Notes under the pieces: model-generated
The model's input: only the letters and a program-made list of their open reading frames with translations
Databases searched by the model: none
What the model was told of the DNA's origin: nothing
Program-made: the position numbers and the translations under genes
NCBI RefSeq assembly: GCF_000308835.1
Contig: NZ_BAGN01000096.1
Span: forward strand, 1-38,442
Direction: 5' to 3'
From: Nocardia vinacea NBRC 16497
GTDB lineage: Bacteria; Actinomycetota; Actinomycetes; Mycobacteriales; Mycobacteriaceae
Length of the DNA: 38,442 nucleotides
Shown here: one piece after another, positions 9,001 to 17,785 of the stretch
Numbering within the stretch: position 1 is the first letter of the stretch
Layout: each line of letters begins with the position of its first letter

Positions 9001-10044
9001 TCATCGCGGCATGGGCTGCGGTGCAACCGAGCTGTGGTGTCGGTTCGGCGTCGAGGTTTGAGCGCGGGTGCGGGTGGCGGTGGGGGATTCGCCGGTGTGG
9101 CGGCGGTAGATGCGGCGGAAGGCAGAGGGGTCGGCGTAGCCGGCGGCGGCAGCGATGGCATCTATTGGATCGTCGGTGGTGACAAGCAGGGCTGCGGCGT
9201 GGCTGACGCGGAGGCGGTGGACGTATTCGGTGGGGGACATGCCCAGGTGGGTGTGAGTGCGGCGGGCGAGGGTGCGGGCGGAGACGGATGCGGCGCTGGC
9301 CAGTTCGGCGAGGCTTAGCTGGCGGCTGAGATTGGCGGTGATGTGGTGTTCAAGGGCCCGCAGGGCGGGGTCGGTGGAGCGTAGGTGTTCGAGAATCATG
9401 TACCGGGACTGGGACATGCGGGAATCGAGGACGAGGTAGCGGGCTACGCGGTCGGCCAGCGCCGCACTGTGGAGGCGGGCGATGAGGGCAAGCATGAGGT
9501 CGGCGTGGGCAAAGGCGGCGCCGGCGGTGACGACCGGGCCGGTGTCGATGACCATGCGGTCGATCTGGACGGTGATGTCGGGGAAGCGCCGGGTGAAAAG
9601 AGGGGCGAGCCACCAGGTTGTGGTGGCGGTGCGGCCGGAGAGCAGGCCGGAGGCGGCGAGGATGAAGGTTGCCGAGCAGGAAGCGGCGACGGTTGCGCCG
9701 TTGGCGGCGGCCTGTCGGATCAGTTCAATGGCTTGCACAGTGTCGGGGCGAGACAGAAGTTCGTGAATTCGTCCTTCGGTCGCGGCAGACGGACCCGGAA
9801 GAACCAAGATGTCGCTTGAACCGAATTTCACAGCGGCGGAGGGGCTTTCGGTTGTTACTGGAATTGATCGTCCGCTTCCGGATCGCACTGGTCTGCCATC
9901 GAGGGAGATGACGCGTTGGCGCAGCAGATGGTCGCGGTGCGGGGGAGTGTGGTCCTGGGCGAGTCCGGCGGCGGTGTCGACGATGTCGATGCCCATGCCG
10001 AGCGCTCCTTCGAGCACACCCTCGAGGATCAGATGGGTGATCAT
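9001..10044 (-). CDS. GlxA-family transcriptional regulator (DJ-1/PfpI-like domain plus AraC-type HTH)
   Basis: 347 residues from ATG 10044, where the protein begins MITHLILEGVLEGALGMGID as family members do; an upstream TTG at 10080 would add 12 residues. The N-terminal two thirds is a class-I glutamine-amidotransferase-like sensor domain (ILVLPG, ASCSATFILAASGLLSGRTATT, GPVVTAGAAFAHADLML). The C-terminal about 100 residues form an AraC double helix-turn-helix (LSLAELASAASVSARTLARR and IAAAAGYADPSAFRRIYRR). The last about 25 residues are a disordered tail. Such regulators usually control an adjacent gene, and a dienelactone-hydrolase homologue is divergently transcribed about 70 bp away, so it is the probable target. 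The inducer is unknown. Confidence 0.9.
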   Translation of the reverse strand: MITHLILEGVLEGALGMGIDIVDTAAGLAQDHTPPHRDHLLRQRVISLDGRPVRSGSGRSIPVTTESPSAAVKFGSSDILVLPGPSAATEGRIHELLSRPDTVQAIELIRQAAANGATVAASCSATFILAASGLLSGRTATTTWWLAPLFTRRFPDITVQIDRMVIDTGPVVTAGAAFAHADLMLALIARLHSAALADRVARYLVLDSRMSQSRYMILEHLRSTDPALRALEHHITANLSRQLSLAELASAASVSARTLARRTHTHLGMSPTEYVHRLRVSHAAALLVTTDDPIDAIAAAAGYADPSAFRRIYRRHTGESPTATRTRAQTSTPNRHHSSVAPQPMPR

Positions 10045-10115
10045 TGGCAAGATTGGACCGAAAAGTGGCGGTTCAGTCAATGGTGATGCCCGCCCGGGAC
10101 CGGCAGGGTGTGAAT

Positions 10116-10955
10116 GTGCAGCAACCCTCCTTTGATCATGGCCGCGATGATCGGCTCGACGACTTCCACCGCCGGACGGTCACGTTCGACGGTGCCGCAC
10201 GCGCGGTGTACGTGTCGGGAACCGGACCGGCGGTCATTGTGATGGCCGAAATGCCCGGTATCAGCCCCGATGTGGCCCGCTTCGCCCGCTGGGTCCGGGA
10301 CGCCGGGCTCACGGTGTACATGCCGTCGCTGTTCGGCCGCGATGGCGCCTACCCGGAGGCCGAAGCGGGGCTCGCAGTGTTCAAACGTGCCTGTGTCAGT
10401 GCCGAATTCCGTGCTTTCGGCGGCGGCGCCGCGAGTCCGGTCGCCGACTGGTTGCGTGCCCTGGCTGCCCTCGCCCACCGGGAATGCGGTGGCCCTGGAG
10501 TCGGCGCGGTGGGAATGTGTTTTACCGGGAACTTCGCCCTGACGATGATGCTGGAGCCGTCGATGCTCGCGCCCGTGCTCTGCCAGCCTTCCCTGCCGCT
10601 GGATAATCCTGCTGGACTGGAGATTTCACCTGAGGACCTGGCGTCTGTCCGCGAAGTTCTGGATCGTGAGAATCTGGTCGTGCGCGCCTACCGCTTCGAA
10701 GGCGACCGCTTCTGCACCGCAGCGCGTTTCGCCGCCTATACCGAGGCCCTCGGCTCTCGTTTCGAGCCTCGCGTGCTTTCCGCTGCCGCGGCGAATCCCG
10801 CCCCGCCGCCGTTCTTCGAGCAGTTCGTCGGCTGCGCGCACAGCGTTGTGACGGCTCATTTGATCGATGCCGAAGGCGAACCCACCGCAGCGGTCCGCGA
10901 CGAGATCATCGCATTTCTGGTTGAGAGACTTGCCGAGCAGGGCGCGGGTCAATAG
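10116..10955 (+). CDS. Dienelactone hydrolase family protein
   Basis: 279 residues from GTG 10116, preferred because GCAGGG lies about 7 bp upstream; ATG 10080 in the same frame is an alternative. Features of the dienelactone hydrolase family are the strand PAVIVMAEMPGI, the YMPSLFG loop, the cysteine nucleophile elbow GAVGMCFTGNFA (Cys near residue 135) and a C-terminal histidine in GCAHSVV. Known members hydrolyse dienelactones in chloroaromatic breakdown or act as general carboxylesterases. Nothing nearby encodes an aromatic pathway, so the substrate is open. Divergent from the GlxA-like gene and convergent with the polyol dehydrogenase, ending 11 bp from it. Confidence 0.85.
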   Translation: MQQPSFDHGRDDRLDDFHRRTVTFDGAARAVYVSGTGPAVIVMAEMPGISPDVARFARWVRDAGLTVYMPSLFGRDGAYPEAEAGLAVFKRACVSAEFRAFGGGAASPVADWLRALAALAHRECGGPGVGAVGMCFTGNFALTMMLEPSMLAPVLCQPSLPLDNPAGLEISPEDLASVREVLDRENLVVRAYRFEGDRFCTAARFAAYTEALGSRFEPRVLSAAAANPAPPPFFEQFVGCAHSVVTAHLIDAEGEPTAAVRDEIIAFLVERLAEQGAGQ

Positions 10956-10966
10956 AGGCTAGCGAA

Positions 10967-11980
10967 TCAACTGCCCGGAAGCACGATCGGTTTGATCGAG
11001 CCGCGGTTGTCCCGGCCGCTGGTCAATGCCGCGGCCACCTGATCGAGGCCGAAGCGTCCGGTGACCAGGCGGTCTAGATCGACTCGTCCGGTGGCGGCGA
11101 GGTCGATCGCGGTCGGCCAGGTGTTCGCGTAGCGGAATGTTCCGGTCAACTCCAGTTCGTGTTCCTGCAGGTAGGGCAGGGGGAGTGGAATATCGTCGCC
11201 GCCCATGCCGACGAGCACCACCCGCCCGGCTCTCGCAACCGTGCGCACCGCGTCGCCGATTGCCGTGGGATGTCCGGAGCATTCCAGGAGGACATTCGGT
11301 TCGAATCCGATGTCGCGCAGTGGAGTACGGCCGACGTCCACCGCTTGTGTGCAGCCCGATTCGATGGCCAGTGCCAGCCGCTGCGGGTTCACATCGGTGA
11401 TCACGACCTCGGACGCACCGAAAGCCAGCGCGGCCTGCGCGGTGACGAGCCCGACCGGACCCGCGCCGTTCACCAGCACGCGGTCGCCCGCACCAACCCG
11501 TCCTTTACGGCACGCCCACACGCCGACCGATAACGGTTCGAGCAGCGCGGCCGCCTCGTCGGTCAGCGAATCCGGCACCGGATGCGCGAATTCCTGGTGC
11601 AGCACAACGTATTCGCAGAATGCGCCATCGATCGGAGGTGTGCCGAAAAACCGCATGTCCGGGCACAGGTTGTATCGGCCCGCTCGGCATTGACGGCAGG
11701 TGAAGTCCGGTACCCCCGGCTCGAGCGAGACTCGTTGTCCGAGGTGATGGTGGCGCGCGCCGGCGCCGAATCCGACCACCACACCGGAGGCTTCGTGGCC
11801 CAGCACCAACGGTTGGTCGACGACGTGGTCGCCGATCCGGCCGTGCTCGAAATAGTGCACGTCGGAGCCGCAGACACCGACCGCGCTGACTTCGATGAGT
11901 ACCTCGGCCGGACCGGGTTCGGGTACGGCACGTTCTACGATCGCGATCTTCCCGACCGCTTCCAAGACCGCTGAGCGCAT
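10967..11980 (-). CDS. Zinc-dependent polyol (sorbitol/xylitol-type) dehydrogenase, MDR family
   Basis: 337 residues from ATG 11980; a GTG at 11989 overlaps the upstream stop (GTGA) and would add three residues. Catalytic zinc ligands are visible as Cys37 (GVCGSD) and His62-Glu63 (GHEASG). The Rossmann motif is GAGPVG, followed by ITDVNPQRL, whose Asp suggests NAD preference. The structural-zinc lobe keeps only three cysteines (95, 98, 106 in CRQCRAGRYNLC), with Asp where the first is often found. The family oxidises sugar alcohols such as sorbitol, xylitol or arabitol to ketoses. It is directly downstream of a mannitol-type dehydrogenase and in the same leftward operon, so both probably act on polyols brought in by the adjacent importer. 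Confidence 0.88.
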   Translation of the reverse strand: MRSAVLEAVGKIAIVERAVPEPGPAEVLIEVSAVGVCGSDVHYFEHGRIGDHVVDQPLVLGHEASGVVVGFGAGARHHHLGQRVSLEPGVPDFTCRQCRAGRYNLCPDMRFFGTPPIDGAFCEYVVLHQEFAHPVPDSLTDEAAALLEPLSVGVWACRKGRVGAGDRVLVNGAGPVGLVTAQAALAFGASEVVITDVNPQRLALAIESGCTQAVDVGRTPLRDIGFEPNVLLECSGHPTAIGDAVRTVARAGRVVLVGMGGDDIPLPLPYLQEHELELTGTFRYANTWPTAIDLAATGRVDLDRLVTGRFGLDQVAAALTSGRDNRGSIKPIVLPGS

Positions 11981-11985
11981 AGGTG

Positions 11986-13494
11986 TCACTGCCTTTCGTC
12001 GCGTGCCAACTCGGCCACCGTCGCCTCGGCGCCACGAGCATGTAGTGAACGCAGTGCCGTGACATAGGCGTCGACGAATCGGGGTTGGTCGATCAGATCG
12101 CCGAATACTGTTCTGTCGCTGAGGAATGCGGTGGGATCCTCGCGCTGGCGGCGGGCCAGCGGTGTCAGTTGGTCGCGGAGCCGGTCGATCACATCGATCG
12201 GCTCGCCGTGCTCGTCGAAGCCTTCGGCATAGCGCGCCCATGCGGCAACAATTGTTGCGGCACAGTCGATCTCGCCGGAGCCATGGTGACTATCGAGCTG
12301 CTGACGGATGACCGGTAGCAGCCATTTCGGGATGCGGTCCGACGATTCGGCGCACAGTCTGGCAATGGTGTCGCCGATCGCAGGGTTGGAGAACCGTTCG
12401 ATGAGGGTGTGTTTGTAGCGGTCCAGGTCGACGCCGGGCACCGGGCGCAGGGTGGGTGTTGCCTCACGGTCCATGTAGCGCAACAGGAATCGGCGGAAGT
12501 CCGGATCCTGGGCCGCCTCGTGCACGAGACGATAGCCGCTCAGATATCCCAGATAGGCCAGTGCCTGGTGGCTCGCGTTGAGCAAGCGCAGTTTCATCAG
12601 CTCATACGGTGCGACATCCGCGACGAGCTGCACCCCGACGTCATCGAAGTCGGGACGGCCGAGGGTGAACGAATCCTCCAGCACCCATTGGGTGAACGGT
12701 TCGGTCACCACCGGCCACCGATCCTCCAGGCCATAGCGGCGCGAGAGCTCGGCGGAGGCCCCTGCGGGTGTCACGGGCGTGATGCGGTCGACCATCGAGT
12801 TGGGAAACCGCACCGCACTCTCGACCCAATCACCGAGCTCGCGATCACGCAGCCGCGCGAACGCCGCGAAGGTGGCCCGCGCGATGTGTCCGTTGCCCTC
12901 GATGTTGTCGCACGACATGACGGTGAACGGTGAGATGTCCCGCGCCCGGCGGCGCACCAGCGCCTCGGTCACGAGCCCGAATACGGTGCGGGGCAGGCGG
13001 TCCGGCGCGAGATCGGCCCGAATCGCCGGAGCAGCAGCGTCGAATTCGCCGGTGGTCGCGGAGAAGTTGTATCCGCCCTCGGTGATGGTGAGTGAGACGA
13101 TCCGGGTCGCCGGATCGGCCAGCTTCTCGATCACCGCTTCCGGATCGTCTGGCGCGTAAAGGTATTCGATGATCGAGCCGATCACGCGGGTCCGCCAGGT
13201 GCCGTCCGGCTCGGTGATCGACAGGGTGTACAGGCCGTCCTGTGCTGCGAGCACATCGCGCATGCGCCGATCGGCGGGCAGCACTCCGACTCCGCAGATA
13301 CCCCAGTCGGTCGCGCCGCCCTGCTCCAGTAGCCGATCGATGTACATCGCCTGATGGGCGCGATGGAACCCGCCGACACCGAAATGGACTATCCCGGTGC
13401 GGATCCGACTGCGGTCGTAGGTCGGCACCGAAACTTCCGGGGCGAGCCCGTCGATCGTGTCGGCACATAGTGCCGTGGTTGTGGCCCCGTTCAT
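11986..13494 (-). CDS. Mannitol 2-dehydrogenase-type long-chain polyol dehydrogenase
   Basis: 502 residues from ATG 13494 behind AAGGGG. The N-terminal NAD-binding signature is IVHFGVGGFHRAHQAMYID. The catalytic-helix segment ELMKLRLLNASHQALAYLG holds the expected Lys and Asn-x-x-His. The long-chain family hallmarks SLTITEGGYN and MSCDNIEGNGH are present, as is a C-terminal helical domain starting about residue 290. Length is usual for MtlK/UxuB-type enzymes (about 490-500). The reaction is polyol + NAD to ketose (mannitol to fructose or arabitol to xylulose; the sequence does not decide). It is the first gene of the leftward dehydrogenase operon, 48 bp from the operator facing the transporter operon, the same gene content as known smo/mtl loci. 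Confidence 0.92.
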   Translation of the reverse strand: MNGATTTALCADTIDGLAPEVSVPTYDRSRIRTGIVHFGVGGFHRAHQAMYIDRLLEQGGATDWGICGVGVLPADRRMRDVLAAQDGLYTLSITEPDGTWRTRVIGSIIEYLYAPDDPEAVIEKLADPATRIVSLTITEGGYNFSATTGEFDAAAPAIRADLAPDRLPRTVFGLVTEALVRRRARDISPFTVMSCDNIEGNGHIARATFAAFARLRDRELGDWVESAVRFPNSMVDRITPVTPAGASAELSRRYGLEDRWPVVTEPFTQWVLEDSFTLGRPDFDDVGVQLVADVAPYELMKLRLLNASHQALAYLGYLSGYRLVHEAAQDPDFRRFLLRYMDREATPTLRPVPGVDLDRYKHTLIERFSNPAIGDTIARLCAESSDRIPKWLLPVIRQQLDSHHGSGEIDCAATIVAAWARYAEGFDEHGEPIDVIDRLRDQLTPLARRQREDPTAFLSDRTVFGDLIDQPRFVDAYVTALRSLHARGAEATVAELARDERQ

Positions 13495-13541
13495 AACGCC
13501 CCTTCGACTGTTGTGTACGTCACACTCCGATGGTAGCCTCC

Positions 13542-13574
13542 TGAACAATAGCTCACCTGCTGAGCAGATGATCA
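13542..13574. promoter_or_regulatory. Imperfect inverted-repeat operator between the polyol operons
   Basis: Two 14-bp arms, TGAACAATAGCTCA (13542-13555) and TGAGCAGATGATCA (13561-13574), are separated by 5 bp and match as an inverted repeat at 10 of 14 positions. The site lies in the 99-bp gap between the mannitol-type dehydrogenase and the SorC-type regulator, just before the regulator's start. It is the natural candidate binding site of that regulator, controlling both directions. No binding data exist here. Confidence 0.55.
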
Positions 13575-13593
13575 CGCATCAATGAGGAGCGCA

Positions 13594-14586
13594 GTGGCTA
13601 CCGAAGCGTCCCGGCCGGGCAATCCGGACGATATCCGGTTGGCATTGCGGGCTGCGCAGCTCTATCACCTCGAAGGCGCCACCCAGGCGGAAATCGCCGC
13701 CAAGCTGGGTGTTTCCCGCCCAACCGCGGGGCGGCTCATCGCCCGCGCCCGGGCGCAGGGGTTGGTGCGCATCGAGATCAATGTCCCGGACGAGCTGCGT
13801 TCGGCCGTGCATGCCGATGTCGAGAGTGAGCTCGAAGCGAGGTTCGGGCTCACCGAGGCGGTGGTGCTCGGGGAGGTACCCGACCGATCCCAGGCAAGCC
13901 TGCTCCCGTTCGGGCGTGCCGCGGTCGGCGTCCTGAACCGTCGACTGCGGACGGCGGACACCCTCGGATTCACCTGGGGGCCGGACACCATCGCGGTCGC
14001 GCATGAACTGTGGACGAAGTCGGCGCAGTGCGCGACCGTTGTCCAGCTGGACGGTTCGATGACCTCAGGTGACTACCAGACCGGCGTGGACTACACCCTC
14101 GGCCGCTGCGCCACACAGTTGCAGGCCACTCCCGTTCGGTTGCACGCACCGCTCTACGCGGATCCGGCGACCGTGACCGCGCTGGAACAGGATTCGTTGG
14201 TCGGCCGTGCCATGTCATTGGGACGCGATGCCGACGTCATGATGTTCGGCGTCGGACCGGTCTCCACCGCCACCACTCTGTTCGAGGGCAGCTACCTCGA
14301 CACCGCGATCCTCGACGAACTGCGCGAACTGGGCGCAGTCGGCGAAATCGGCGGCCGATTCTTCCGCGCCGACGGCAGCGATGTCGCGGGATCACTTGCC
14401 GCACGCACGGTTTCGGTTGGCCTCGACGCCATCCGGGCCTGCCCGACCTCGCTGCTGATTTCCGGCGGAGAGGCCAAGCACGAAGCCGTCCTCGGTGCGC
14501 TGCGGGGCGGACTGGCCACCATTCTCGTCACCGATATCGAGTGCGCGCGGTGGCTGCTGGAAAAGAAGGAGAGTTCTGGCCGATGA
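13594..14586 (+). CDS. SorC/DeoR-type sugar-responsive transcriptional regulator
   Basis: 330 residues from GTG 13594. This start is chosen because GAGGAG (13584-13589) overlaps the upstream ATG 13582, which is the alternative. The N-terminus has a helix-turn-helix (TQAEIAAKLGVSRPTAGRLIARARAQGLV). The rest is the SorC sugar-binding domain fold (TLGFTWGPDTIAVAHEL, VQLDGSM, GVGPVSTATTL, RACPTSLLISGGEAKHEAV). SorC regulators bind a phosphorylated sugar or polyol and act as repressor or activator of the neighbouring uptake and dehydrogenase genes. The stop overlaps the binding-protein start (ATGA), so it is cotranscribed with the transporter and is likely autoregulated through the adjacent inverted repeat. 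Confidence 0.92.
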   Translation: MATEASRPGNPDDIRLALRAAQLYHLEGATQAEIAAKLGVSRPTAGRLIARARAQGLVRIEINVPDELRSAVHADVESELEARFGLTEAVVLGEVPDRSQASLLPFGRAAVGVLNRRLRTADTLGFTWGPDTIAVAHELWTKSAQCATVVQLDGSMTSGDYQTGVDYTLGRCATQLQATPVRLHAPLYADPATVTALEQDSLVGRAMSLGRDADVMMFGVGPVSTATTLFEGSYLDTAILDELRELGAVGEIGGRFFRADGSDVAGSLAARTVSVGLDAIRACPTSLLISGGEAKHEAVLGALRGGLATILVTDIECARWLLEKKESSGR

Positions 14587-15935
14587 ACAGATACCACGCG
14601 AAAGCCGCTGCGGCACTGGCTGTCGCGGCCGTGATGGGGGTGGGCGGCTGCGCGGGCGCCGGGTCGTTCACCTCCAGCGGCGACACCGTCACCATCGCGA
14701 TGGTTTCGAACTCACAGATGCAGGACGCCATCGCGCTGTCCGGTGAGTTCGAACGCGAAAATCCCGGGATCAAACTCAAATTCGTCTCGCTGTCGGAGAA
14801 TCAGGCGCGCGCCAAGATCACCGCCTCGGTCGCCACCCACGGTGGCGAATTCGATGTGGTGATGATCAGCAACTACGAGACCCCGCAGTGGGCCAAGAAC
14901 GGCTGGCTGGTCGACCTGTCGAATTACGAGCGCGAGACGCCCGGCTACGACGCCCAGGATTTCATCCCGTCGCTACAGAAGTCCCTGTCCTACCAGGGTG
15001 ATATGTATTCCGTGCCGTTCTACGGCGAATCCTCGTTCCTGATGTACCGCAAGGATCTGTTCGAACAGGCGGGCCTGACCATGCCCGCCGAACCGACCTG
15101 GGATCAAATCGCCCAGGCCGCCGCGAAACTCGACGATCCCGCCGGTGGTCGCTCCGGTATCTGCCTGCGCGGCAAGCCCGGCTGGGGTGAATCGCTCGCG
15201 CCGCTGAATACCGTGATCAACACCTTCGGCGGACGCTGGTTCGATGAGAACTGGCACGCCCAGCTCAACAGTCCCGAAGTGGTTCGTGCCGTCGAGTTCT
15301 ACATCGACCTGGTGCGCGAACATGGTGAACCCGGCGCGGCCGCCAGCGGATTCAGCGAGTGCGCCACACAGCTGTCCCAGGGCAACACCGCCATGTGGTA
15401 CGACGCGACCTCGGCGGTCTCGGTGCTGGAAGATCCCGCATCCAGCAAGGTGGTCGGCAAGATCGGGTACGCGCCGGCACCGGTCATGCAGAAGCCGAAC
15501 TCGGGCTGGCTCTACACCTGGTCGCTGGGGATTCCCAAATCCAGTGAAAAACCCGATGCGGCCTGGAAATTCATCTCGTGGATGACCGGTAAGCCCTACA
15601 TCAAGATGGTCGGCGAGAAGCTCGGCTGGTCACATGTGCCACCGGGCAGCCGGATGTCGACCTATCAGATTCCCGAATACGCCGCGGCGTCGAAGGCATA
15701 CGGACCGTTGACGCTCTCGTCGATGCAGGGGGCCGATCCGGAACATCCCACCGTGGCGCCGGTGCCCTATACCGGAATTCAGTTCCTCGCCATCCCGGAG
15801 TTCCAGGACCTCGGAACCAGAGTGAGCCAGCAGATCAGCGCCGCCGTCGCGGGTCGGATCAGCGTCCATGACGCACTCGACCAAGCCCAGCAATATGCCG
15901 ACGCGGTCGGCCGGTCGTATCGAGAGAACCAGTAG
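14583..15935 (+). CDS. Polyol ABC transporter substrate-binding lipoprotein (SmoE-like)
   Basis: 450 residues with a type II signal: a hydrophobic stretch ending VGGC, Cys23 being the lipidated residue. The body is a family-1 extracellular solute-binding protein (VTIAMVSNSQMQDAI, NPGIKLKFVSL, FDVVMISNYETPQWAKNGWLVDL, SVPFYGESSFLMYRKDLFEQAGL). The closest functional type from context is sorbitol/mannitol binding (SmoE/MtlE). It overlaps the regulator (ATGA) and precedes two permeases by 2 bp. Substrate is inferred from the adjacent dehydrogenases. Confidence 0.9.
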   Translation: MNRYHAKAAAALAVAAVMGVGGCAGAGSFTSSGDTVTIAMVSNSQMQDAIALSGEFERENPGIKLKFVSLSENQARAKITASVATHGGEFDVVMISNYETPQWAKNGWLVDLSNYERETPGYDAQDFIPSLQKSLSYQGDMYSVPFYGESSFLMYRKDLFEQAGLTMPAEPTWDQIAQAAAKLDDPAGGRSGICLRGKPGWGESLAPLNTVINTFGGRWFDENWHAQLNSPEVVRAVEFYIDLVREHGEPGAAASGFSECATQLSQGNTAMWYDATSAVSVLEDPASSKVVGKIGYAPAPVMQKPNSGWLYTWSLGIPKSSEKPDAAWKFISWMTGKPYIKMVGEKLGWSHVPPGSRMSTYQIPEYAAASKAYGPLTLSSMQGADPEHPTVAPVPYTGIQFLAIPEFQDLGTRVSQQISAAVAGRISVHDALDQAQQYADAVGRSYRENQ

Positions 15936-15937
15936 TC

Positions 15938-16906
15938 ATGTCTGAAACCACCACAGCACCAGCGGATTCCGAGTCGACCACGGAAGAAACACCACCGCCG
16001 ATCCGCGCGCGGCGCGACCGGCTCGCCCGGGCCGAAGGCTGGCGCAGGCGCGGCCCGCTGTTACCCGCCCTGATCTTCATGGTCGTGGTCACCCAGGTGC
16101 CGTTCGTCTTCACGCTGTACTACTCGACGCAATCGTGGAATCTGGTCCGGCCTGGCTCGCGGCATTTCATCGGATTGCAGAACTACGCGGATGTCTTCCG
16201 TGACAGCCAGTTCCGGCAGGTGGCGCTCAACACCGTGATCATGATCGTCGGGACCGTCATCATCTCGGTGATCCTCGGACTGCTGCTGGCACTGCTGCTC
16301 GATCGTGCGTTCTTCGGTCGCGGCATCGTCCGCACCCTGCTGATCACGCCGTTTCTGGTGACTCCCGTCGCGGCGGCGCTGATCTGGAAGACCACCATGC
16401 TGGATCCGGTCTTCGGGCTGGTGAATTTCGTACTGAAACCGTTCGGCGCCGGCCAGATCGACTGGGTGAGCAAGTATCCGCTGCCTGCGGTGATGGCGGA
16501 TCTGGTCTGGCAGTGGACGCCGTTCATGATGCTGCTGATCCTGGCCGGGCTGCAGTCGATGCCACGCGATATCGTCGAGGCCGCCCGCGTCGACGGCGCG
16601 AACTCACTGCAGGTCTTCCGTGAGCTCACCCTGCCGCATCTGCGCCGGTTCATCGAACTGGGGGCCGTGCTGGGGGCGATCTACCTGGTCAACACCTTCG
16701 ACGCGGTGTACATGATGACCTCGGGCGGGCCGGGCATCGCCAGCTCCAACCTGCCCTTCTATATCTATCAGCGCGCCTTCCTCGGTTTCGATATCGGTCA
16801 GGCCGCGGCGATGGGGGTCGTCACCGTCATCGCCACCACCATCGTCGCGACGTTCGCGCTGCGACTGCTTTTCAAGTCCTTCACCGGAAAAGAGGAAGCC
16901 GCATGA
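15938..16906 (+). CDS. Polyol ABC transporter permease (SmoF-like)
   Basis: 322 residues with a charged cytoplasmic N-terminus of about 45 residues and six predicted membrane helices (for example LLPALIFMVVVTQVPFVFTL and VIISVILGLLLALLLDRAF). The EAA loop contacting the ATPase reads EAARVDGANSLQVFRELTLP. This is the MalF-type member of a CUT1 importer. It starts 2 bp after the lipoprotein stop and overlaps the next permease (ATGA), so the two are made together and likely form a heterodimer. Confidence 0.92.
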   Translation: MSETTTAPADSESTTEETPPPIRARRDRLARAEGWRRRGPLLPALIFMVVVTQVPFVFTLYYSTQSWNLVRPGSRHFIGLQNYADVFRDSQFRQVALNTVIMIVGTVIISVILGLLLALLLDRAFFGRGIVRTLLITPFLVTPVAAALIWKTTMLDPVFGLVNFVLKPFGAGQIDWVSKYPLPAVMADLVWQWTPFMMLLILAGLQSMPRDIVEAARVDGANSLQVFRELTLPHLRRFIELGAVLGAIYLVNTFDAVYMMTSGGPGIASSNLPFYIYQRAFLGFDIGQAAAMGVVTVIATTIVATFALRLLFKSFTGKEEAA

Positions 16907-17775
16907 ACGCGCATGCGCTTGCCGACAAACCCACTGTGGCACAGCAGGTTCCGATACGTCGTCGGCGCAACCGGGGCGGCATGCTGTGGGGTGTGCTGGC
17001 CTGGGTGATCGGCATCGGAATGTTCTTCCCCGTGCTGTGGATGGTGCTGACGGCGTTCAAACAAGAGGGCGACGCCTACACCGATCCGCCGAAGCTGTTC
17101 TTCACCCCGACGCTGGACCAGTTCTCCGCGGTGCTGGACAGCGGTATCGGCACCACGCTGCTGAACTCCACCTTCGCCACCGGGATGTCGACGATTCTCG
17201 TACTGGCCCTGGGGATTCCGGCGGCGTTCGCGCTGTCGCTGCGTCCGGTGCGCAACACCCGTGACGCGCTGATGTTCTTCATCGGCACCAAGATGCTGCC
17301 GATCGTGGCGGCGATCGTGCCGCTGTATGTGATCGTCGGCAATATCGGTCTGCTGGACAATATTTGGGCGCTGGTCATCCTCTATACCGCGATGAATCTG
17401 CCGATCGCGGTGTGGATGATGCGCTCGTTCTTCCTGGAGGTGCCCGGCGAACTACTCGAGGCCGCGAGCATGGACGGCGCGAGCCTGTGGACCGCGGTGC
17501 GCGAGGTGATCTTGCCGCTGGTCTCACCCGGCATCGCCGCCACCGCACTGATCTGCGTCATCTTCTCCTGGAACGAATTCTTCTTCGCGGTGAACCTGAC
17601 CGCCGTACAGGCACAGACGATTCCGGTGTTCCTGGTCGGCTTCATCACCGGCGAGGGCCTGTACTGGGCGCGACTGTCCGCGGCCGCGGTGCTCAGTGCC
17701 CTGCCTGTCGTTCTCGCCGGCTGGCTCGCACAGAACAAGCTGGTGCGCGGCCTGTCCTTCGGCGCCATCAAGTAA
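16903..17775 (+). CDS. Polyol ABC transporter permease (SmoG-like)
   Basis: 290 residues, MalG-type partner permease, starting within the previous gene's stop (ATGA). Six membrane helices are apparent (first WGVLAWVIGIGMFFPVLWMVL), the EAA loop is EAASMDGASLWTAVREVILP, and the C-terminus RGLSFGAIK is typical of CUT1 MalG-like subunits. It forms the inner-membrane channel with the preceding permease and is energised by the ATPase encoded next. Confidence 0.92.
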   Translation: MNAHALADKPTVAQQVPIRRRRNRGGMLWGVLAWVIGIGMFFPVLWMVLTAFKQEGDAYTDPPKLFFTPTLDQFSAVLDSGIGTTLLNSTFATGMSTILVLALGIPAAFALSLRPVRNTRDALMFFIGTKMLPIVAAIVPLYVIVGNIGLLDNIWALVILYTAMNLPIAVWMMRSFFLEVPGELLEAASMDGASLWTAVREVILPLVSPGIAATALICVIFSWNEFFFAVNLTAVQAQTIPVFLVGFITGEGLYWARLSAAAVLSALPVVLAGWLAQNKLVRGLSFGAIK

Positions 17776-17785
17776 GGAAAAACTC

